Assembly (NCBI GenBank): GCA_937868035.1
Contig: CALMLK010000234.1
Span: forward strand, 1 to 26,048
Direction: 5' to 3'
DNA: 26,048 nt
Origin: an uncultured Alphaproteobacteria bacterium
GTDB lineage: Bacteria > Pseudomonadota > Alphaproteobacteria > Rhizobiales > Aestuariivirgaceae
The position numbers were made by a program, and so were the translations under genes. Below are positions 21,620 to 26,048 of the stretch, one piece after another (position 1 is the stretch's first letter; every line of letters begins with the position of its first letter). The notes beneath the pieces were generated by a model. The model had not been told where the DNA came from. It saw nothing but the letters and a program-made list of their open reading frames with translations, and ran no database searches.

Positions 21620-21650
21620 GTATGCCGGCATGGAGCACGCGCCGCTCAGC

Positions 21651-24600
21651 CTACAGCGACGGAAGTTCGACCTCTCGCACGCGCTCGTCTTGCGGAAATG
21701 AGATACGCCACTGGGTATCGTTTAATTTCTGAAGGCCGTCGATCGCCCCAGGCTCCGCTGCGCCGCGCACGACCGTGATCTGCAGACGCGCCTTGCCTCG
21801 CCGTACCGTCACACGCGTGCGGTCCCAGCCCGTGGGGAGGCGCGGAGACACCCGAACAGAATCTCCATCCCAAGTGAGGCCGAGCACCGCTTCGATGCCA
21901 GCGCGATAAAGCCAGGCAGCCGCACCCGTGTACCACGTCCACCCCCCGCGGCCGACGTGCGGTGCAACGGAATAGATATCGGCCACCATCACATAGGGCT
22001 CAACCTTATAACGCGCCGCCTCTTCGGCCGTGCGCGCATGATTGACGGGATTGAGCTGGTTGAACAGCGCCGCGGCCTCATCCACTTCCCCCATCTGCAT
22101 CAGTGCGAACACCGACCAGATTGCACCATGGCTGTACTGGCCACCGTTCTCGCGCAAACCCGGCGGATAGGCACGGATGTAGCCAGGATCAGGTTGCGAT
22201 GAATCAAACGGCGGCGTGAACAGCAGCGCCAGGCCATCCTCGGGCCGTATCAGTTGCTTGCGCACCTCCGCCATGGCGGATGCCGCACGATCGGGTGCTG
22301 CCGTTCCCGCCAGCACCGACCATGACTGTGCGATGGCATCGATACGGCACTCGTCGCTCTCCTTGGATCCAAGCGGCGTACCGTCATCAAAATATCCACG
22401 CCGGTACCACGCCCCGTCCCAGGCGTGTTTCTCCACGGCTGTGGTCAAGGATTTGATCGCGTCCCTCCAGCGCGTGACGCGCGCCGTATCGCCGCGGCGT
22501 TCGCTTTCCGGCAGGATTGTCTTCAGTGTGGCAATGAGGAACCAGGCCAGCCACGTGCTCTCGCCCTTTCCCTTTTCGCCGACGCGATTGAGCCCGTCAT
22601 TCCAGTCGCCGCCGCCAATCAGCGGCAAGCCGTGCGGCCCGCGCGTGAGGCCATGTTCCAGCCCGATGCAGCAATGTTCATACAGCGACGCCATCCGGTC
22701 CGACACGTGCGGCGGGAAATATGCATCATGCTCCGCCGGCTCCAACATACGCCCTTCCAGGAACGGCAGCATCTCATCGAGGATGGTCGCGTCGTTGGTG
22801 ACATTGACGTAGTGCATCGTACAGTATGTCAGCCAGGCCACATCATCGCTGATGCGCGTGCGTGTGCCCGCACCGGTTTCCGGCAGCCACCAATGCTGCA
22901 CGTCCCCCTCCGGGAACTGCCGCGATCCGGCCCGCAGTATGTGGGCACGCGCGATTTCCGGGCGTGAAATGCACACGGCCATCGAATCCTGCAATTGATC
23001 CCGGAAGCCATAGGCACCACTGGCCTGATAGGTGCCTGAGCGCCCGAGCATGCGGCACGCCAATGCCTGATACATCAGCCAACCATTGAGCATCACGTTC
23101 ATCGCACCATCGGGGGTTTCAACCTGAACGGCGGAGAGGGTATCGTCCCAGAAGGTGCGAACCTCCTTCAACAGCGCCTCGACATCCGCGCCACGGTATT
23201 TCCGGACCAGCGCGCGCAGGCCTTCCACGCTCGGCGATGCCCCGATCAGTACGATCACCTCGGCAGGTGCGGAGGCGGACACCGTGATCACCTGCTGCAG
23301 GGCCGCACACGGATCGAGTCCGGCGCCGAAACCGCCGGAGAGCTCCGCTCCCGACGTCACCTCGGCAGGAGCGGCGGGCGTGCCATAGGCGCCGAGGAAA
23401 GCATGCCTGTCGCCCGTCATGCTGGTCTGCCTGCCGGCAAGATCGAAGAACACGGCCTGGTCGCCGAATTCCGGAGTCCAGGGATTGCGCACCATGAGTG
23501 CGCCAGTCTCGGCATCCACCGTTGTCTGGATATGGAAAGCGGTCGCTCCGCGCGAAGCCCCCAACACAAGCTCGGCGAAGAACGTCACCGACAAGGTTTG
23601 TGGCGATGGTGATGTGGAACGGAGCCGCAAGCGGCTCACCTTCACCGCCCCATGCACCGGCACGAGATGAGTCAGTTCCATCCCCAGCGCGCCGTGCTGC
23701 GATTCATGCACGGTGTATCCAAAGCCGTGGCGCGTGCGGAATGTCGCGTTCGCCTGCTTCAGCGGCGCACTGCAGGGACTCATGAGTTGTCCGCTGCGCA
23801 CATCCCGCACGTAGAAGATTTCCGACGGCGGATTGGCAACAGGATCATTGGCCCACGGCGTGATCTGCCGTTCGCGTGCGTTGGCGCACCACGTATAACC
23901 ACCGCCATCCGCCGCGGCATGCGTGCCGAATTCACCATTGGCAATGACGTTGATCCACGGCGCGGGCAATGGCTTCGCCAGGTCATGCGGAATGACATAC
24001 TCCCGCCCATCGGCACTGAACCCGCCCCATCCATTGAAGAACTGCAGATCGGGAGCCGCAACAGCGAGACGCGCCGGCTTCAGGTAGGCGGGGTCGCCGG
24101 CAGGGAGACGCTCCGGCACGCGAGCCGGAAGCTGCATGCGCGAGACCTGACGCGACAAGGCCCCGGCCCGGGCATGCAAAGTGACGCGCGCCACCGCAGG
24201 CAACAGGGCCACTGTCTCGGCTGGCAAGAGATCGGCCCGCAAGGCGAACACTTGCCCGCTGCCCTCTGTCGTGCCCATCGCCGTCTGGGATTTGCGGACC
24301 AGTTCCTCGATCGCCGCTTGCAGGTCCTGCATGTAGGAAGCGCGCCGTTCATTGAGAATGACAAGATCGACAGCAAAGCGCTTGGCGGACCAGTAGCCAT
24401 GGCCACGCAGCAACTGCCGGATGATGTCCAGGTCTTCCACCGCATCAATCCGGATCAGGATGATCGGCCGCACGCCGGAAACGCCCGACGCCCACAGCCG
24501 CGTCTGTTCGCGCGCCTGCTGCTGCAACGCGGTGGATGACGGCCGTGCGGCTGCCGATGCATAGACGATCAGGTTGGCCAGGCGGCGGAAGACCTCCGCC

Positions 24601-26048
24601 TCACTCCCTTCCACCGCAAAATGGCGGAGTTGCACGCGCGCATGCGTCCAGGCGAGGACGCTGGCCCGCTCGTAGGCGGCGCGCTGCCGGTGACTGTCCA
24701 CAAGATCAAGAACGCCTTCGCGGCTCTCGGCTACCACGGTCCACACGCTCCAGCACGCCTGCTGGCCTGCCGCGACACGCAGGCGCTGGCGGAGCGCAAA
24801 CACGGGATCAAGAACGGCGCCCGTCGCACCGTCCAGCGTCTTGCCGGGTGTGAAGGCCTGCGCCGCGGTCAGCGTATTGCCCGGGCCGAGGAATTGCGCG
24901 CGCGATGTCTCAAACTCAATCGCGCTGGCGCCGTCGCTGTAGGGCACAAGGAATTGCGCAACCCACACACTGGGGTCCGAGTCCTCCCGCCGCCGCCGCA
25001 TGGCGAGAACGGCGCCCAATTCCGGTACGAATTCCGTGACGACAAAGAGTTTCGAAAACGCCGGATGCGCCGCATCCGCCGCAGGCGGCGCCAAGGCCAG
25101 CTCCATGTAGCTGGTGATTTCAATGATCTGCGAACGCGAAGAGTTATTCACCACATTGACACGGCGAACTTCTGCATCGCTCTCGTTCGAAACGACGCAA
25201 TGCAGCGTGGTGGTGAACGGCCCATCCACCCGCCTGAGGGCAACCTTGTCTTCGGAGAACTCCGCCCCGTAGTCCTCGGGCTCGCGGACACGGGGGCTGT
25301 AACCCGCCGACCAGCGCTTGCCGCCCCGCATTTCGCGCAGGAAAATAAAATGGCCCCACGGATCGCAGACCGGATCCTCGCGCCAGCGGCTGATGGCGAT
25401 GCCGCGCCACGAAAGCGAGCCGCTGCCGGTCGCGGTGATCATGGTTGTGAGTTGCCCGTTGGACAGCAACTGCACATCCGGATTGCCTGTCCGCCGCGGA
25501 TCGACAGCGCGCGGCGCCGCGGCCTCGGCCTCGCTCTGCATGTCCGGCGGTGCGGTGGCAATGCCGGCAAGTGGCACGGGCACTTCCTCCGGCGCACGCT
25601 CCTGCAGCAGCAACTCCGCCGCACGCACGATGTTTTCCTCATGGAAGCTGTTGCGGATGCGGTGACCCATGACCGTATTCAGGATGGCGGTAATCGTCAT
25701 CCCCTGGTGATGGGCGAAATAGGCCTTCACCACCACATGGGTATCGCCTTCGGGCAGGCGCGCAGGTGTATAGTCAACGGACTCGTAGAAGCCGTAACTG
25801 CCGCGTGCGCCGGCCCCATGCAATGTGCGCAGGTTGGCGGCGGCCTCCTGTGGCGCGAACATGGAGGCGAGAGCCGTTGCATAAGGTGCCACCACGACAT
25901 TGGCGGCAAGGCCCCGCTTCAACCCCAGACCCGGCACGCCAAAGTTTGAGTACTGGTATGTCAGATTGCGGTCGCGCGCGCTGAAGGCCGATTCCGATAT
26001 GCCCCACGGCACGCCGAGCTTCTTGCCGTATGCAATCTGCTGCTGCAC
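21651..26048 (-). CDS. ndvB: Cyclic beta-1,2-glucan synthase (NdvB/Cgs type), C-terminal part
   Basis: The visible 1,465 residues reach the right edge without a start; whole family members have roughly 2,800 residues, so the membrane glycosyltransferase half lies outside. Domains seen: the end of a glycoamylase-type domain (GVPWGISESAFSARD, HHQGMTITAILN, ~1-130); a first GH94-type beta-sandwich (NPDVQLLSNGQLTTMIT, SLSWRGIAISRWR, from ~190); a second (FFNGWGGFSADGREYVI, NVIANGEFGTHAA, from ~680); and the helical GH94 barrel (GAYGFRDQLQDSMA, GGGDWNDGLNRVG with DWND at 1148-1151, GWTWYTGAAAWLYRAG). In Cgs/NdvB the C-terminal phosphorylase-like region controls chain length. The product is a periplasmic glucan linked to osmotic adaptation and host interaction. 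A similar GH94 protein of other specificity is possible. Confidence 0.93.
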   Translation of the reverse strand: MQQQIAYGKKLGVPWGISESAFSARDRNLTYQYSNFGVPGLGLKRGLAANVVVAPYATALASMFAPQEAAANLRTLHGAGARGSYGFYESVDYTPARLPEGDTHVVVKAYFAHHQGMTITAILNTVMGHRIRNSFHEENIVRAAELLLQERAPEEVPVPLAGIATAPPDMQSEAEAAAPRAVDPRRTGNPDVQLLSNGQLTTMITATGSGSLSWRGIAISRWREDPVCDPWGHFIFLREMRGGKRWSAGYSPRVREPEDYGAEFSEDKVALRRVDGPFTTTLHCVVSNESDAEVRRVNVVNNSSRSQIIEITSYMELALAPPAADAAHPAFSKLFVVTEFVPELGAVLAMRRRREDSDPSVWVAQFLVPYSDGASAIEFETSRAQFLGPGNTLTAAQAFTPGKTLDGATGAVLDPVFALRQRLRVAAGQQACWSVWTVVAESREGVLDLVDSHRQRAAYERASVLAWTHARVQLRHFAVEGSEAEVFRRLANLIVYASAAARPSSTALQQQAREQTRLWASGVSGVRPIILIRIDAVEDLDIIRQLLRGHGYWSAKRFAVDLVILNERRASYMQDLQAAIEELVRKSQTAMGTTEGSGQVFALRADLLPAETVALLPAVARVTLHARAGALSRQVSRMQLPARVPERLPAGDPAYLKPARLAVAAPDLQFFNGWGGFSADGREYVIPHDLAKPLPAPWINVIANGEFGTHAAADGGGYTWCANARERQITPWANDPVANPPSEIFYVRDVRSGQLMSPCSAPLKQANATFRTRHGFGYTVHESQHGALGMELTHLVPVHGAVKVSRLRLRSTSPSPQTLSVTFFAELVLGASRGATAFHIQTTVDAETGALMVRNPWTPEFGDQAVFFDLAGRQTSMTGDRHAFLGAYGTPAAPAEVTSGAELSGGFGAGLDPCAALQQVITVSASAPAEVIVLIGASPSVEGLRALVRKYRGADVEALLKEVRTFWDDTLSAVQVETPDGAMNVMLNGWLMYQALACRMLGRSGTYQASGAYGFRDQLQDSMAVCISRPEIARAHILRAGSRQFPEGDVQHWWLPETGAGTRTRISDDVAWLTYCTMHYVNVTNDATILDEMLPFLEGRMLEPAEHDAYFPPHVSDRMASLYEHCCIGLEHGLTRGPHGLPLIGGGDWNDGLNRVGEKGKGESTWLAWFLIATLKTILPESERRGDTARVTRWRDAIKSLTTAVEKHAWDGAWYRRGYFDDGTPLGSKESDECRIDAIAQSWSVLAGTAAPDRAASAMAEVRKQLIRPEDGLALLFTPPFDSSQPDPGYIRAYPPGLRENGGQYSHGAIWSVFALMQMGEVDEAAALFNQLNPVNHARTAEEAARYKVEPYVMVADIYSVAPHVGRGGWTWYTGAAAWLYRAGIEAVLGLTWDGDSVRVSPRLPTGWDRTRVTVRRGKARLQITVVRGAAEPGAIDGLQKLNDTQWRISFPQDERVREVELPSL

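Noticed and set aside
24621..25949. 442-codon open frame on the plus strand
   Set aside because: It is antisense to the glucan synthase, whose minus frame has clear domains; the composition is Arg/Gly/Ala-rich shadow type.
1..26048. Mobile elements, tRNA, rRNA, CRISPR arrays or riboswitches
   Set aside because: No transposase or integrase frame, repeat array, RNA gene sequence or recognisable aptamer was seen on reading both strands; a covariance-model scan would be needed to exclude small RNAs.

Overview
The window looks like chromosomal DNA of an alphaproteobacterium, most likely Hyphomicrobiales (Rhizobiales) or a near relative. The strongest evidence is a complete NepR / EcfG sigma factor / PhyR general-stress locus, an HWE-family histidine kinase, a cyclic beta-glucan synthase (NdvB type) and many small stress proteins typical of this group. 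The DNA is GC-rich, so it carries many long antisense shadow frames. I saw no rRNA, tRNA, CRISPR array, insertion sequence or attachment site.

Bases 1-9890, all on the minus strand, hold an exopolysaccharide/capsule operon. In transcription order it encodes a secreted FecR-like protein, an O-antigen-ligase/polymerase-type membrane protein, a CpsB/YwqE-type tyrosine phosphatase broken by a frameshift, a short Wza-like export lipoprotein, a Wzc-type chain-length determinant/BY-kinase, a membrane-anchored J-domain-like protein, an anchored repeat protein with a carbohydrate-binding-like end, a CapD/WbpM-type nucleotide-sugar dehydratase, and the start of another membrane protein cut by the window edge. 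From the phosphatase onward nearly every junction is a 1-4 base stop/start overlap (ATGA, TGATG or GTGA) or a one-base gap, so the genes are probably translationally coupled. The J-domain-like and repeat proteins are the unusual members.

Bases 9891-13434 hold an AT-rich intergenic stretch, an NADP-malic enzyme fused to a phosphotransacetylase-like domain (maeB), and an allantoinase of the PuuE type. Both genes are on the minus strand.

Bases 13435-21619 form a compact general-stress-response island. Eight exact matches to the EcfG promoter consensus (GGAAC, 16-17 bases, CGTT) sit in front of almost every transcription unit, and a ninth near-match precedes nepR-ecfG. The members are a conserved four-cysteine protein of unknown function, two PRC-barrel proteins (one exported, one cytoplasmic), an exported basic protein, a four-PAS HWE kinase that may feed PhyR, a YciE/DUF892 ferritin-like protein, a DUF3008 protein, a 25-residue membrane microprotein, a DUF3309 membrane peptide, EcfG, NepR, PhyR, a 53-residue hydrophobic protein and a CsbD-family protein. 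The expected logic is that a stress-activated kinase phosphorylates PhyR, PhyR~P binds NepR, EcfG is released, and EcfG transcribes this island including phyR itself.

Bases 21651-26048 (minus strand) are the C-terminal 1,465 residues of a cyclic beta-1,2-glucan synthase whose start lies beyond the right edge. With the EPS operon and the stress island, the window is centred on the cell envelope and on osmotic, desiccation and oxidative stress.
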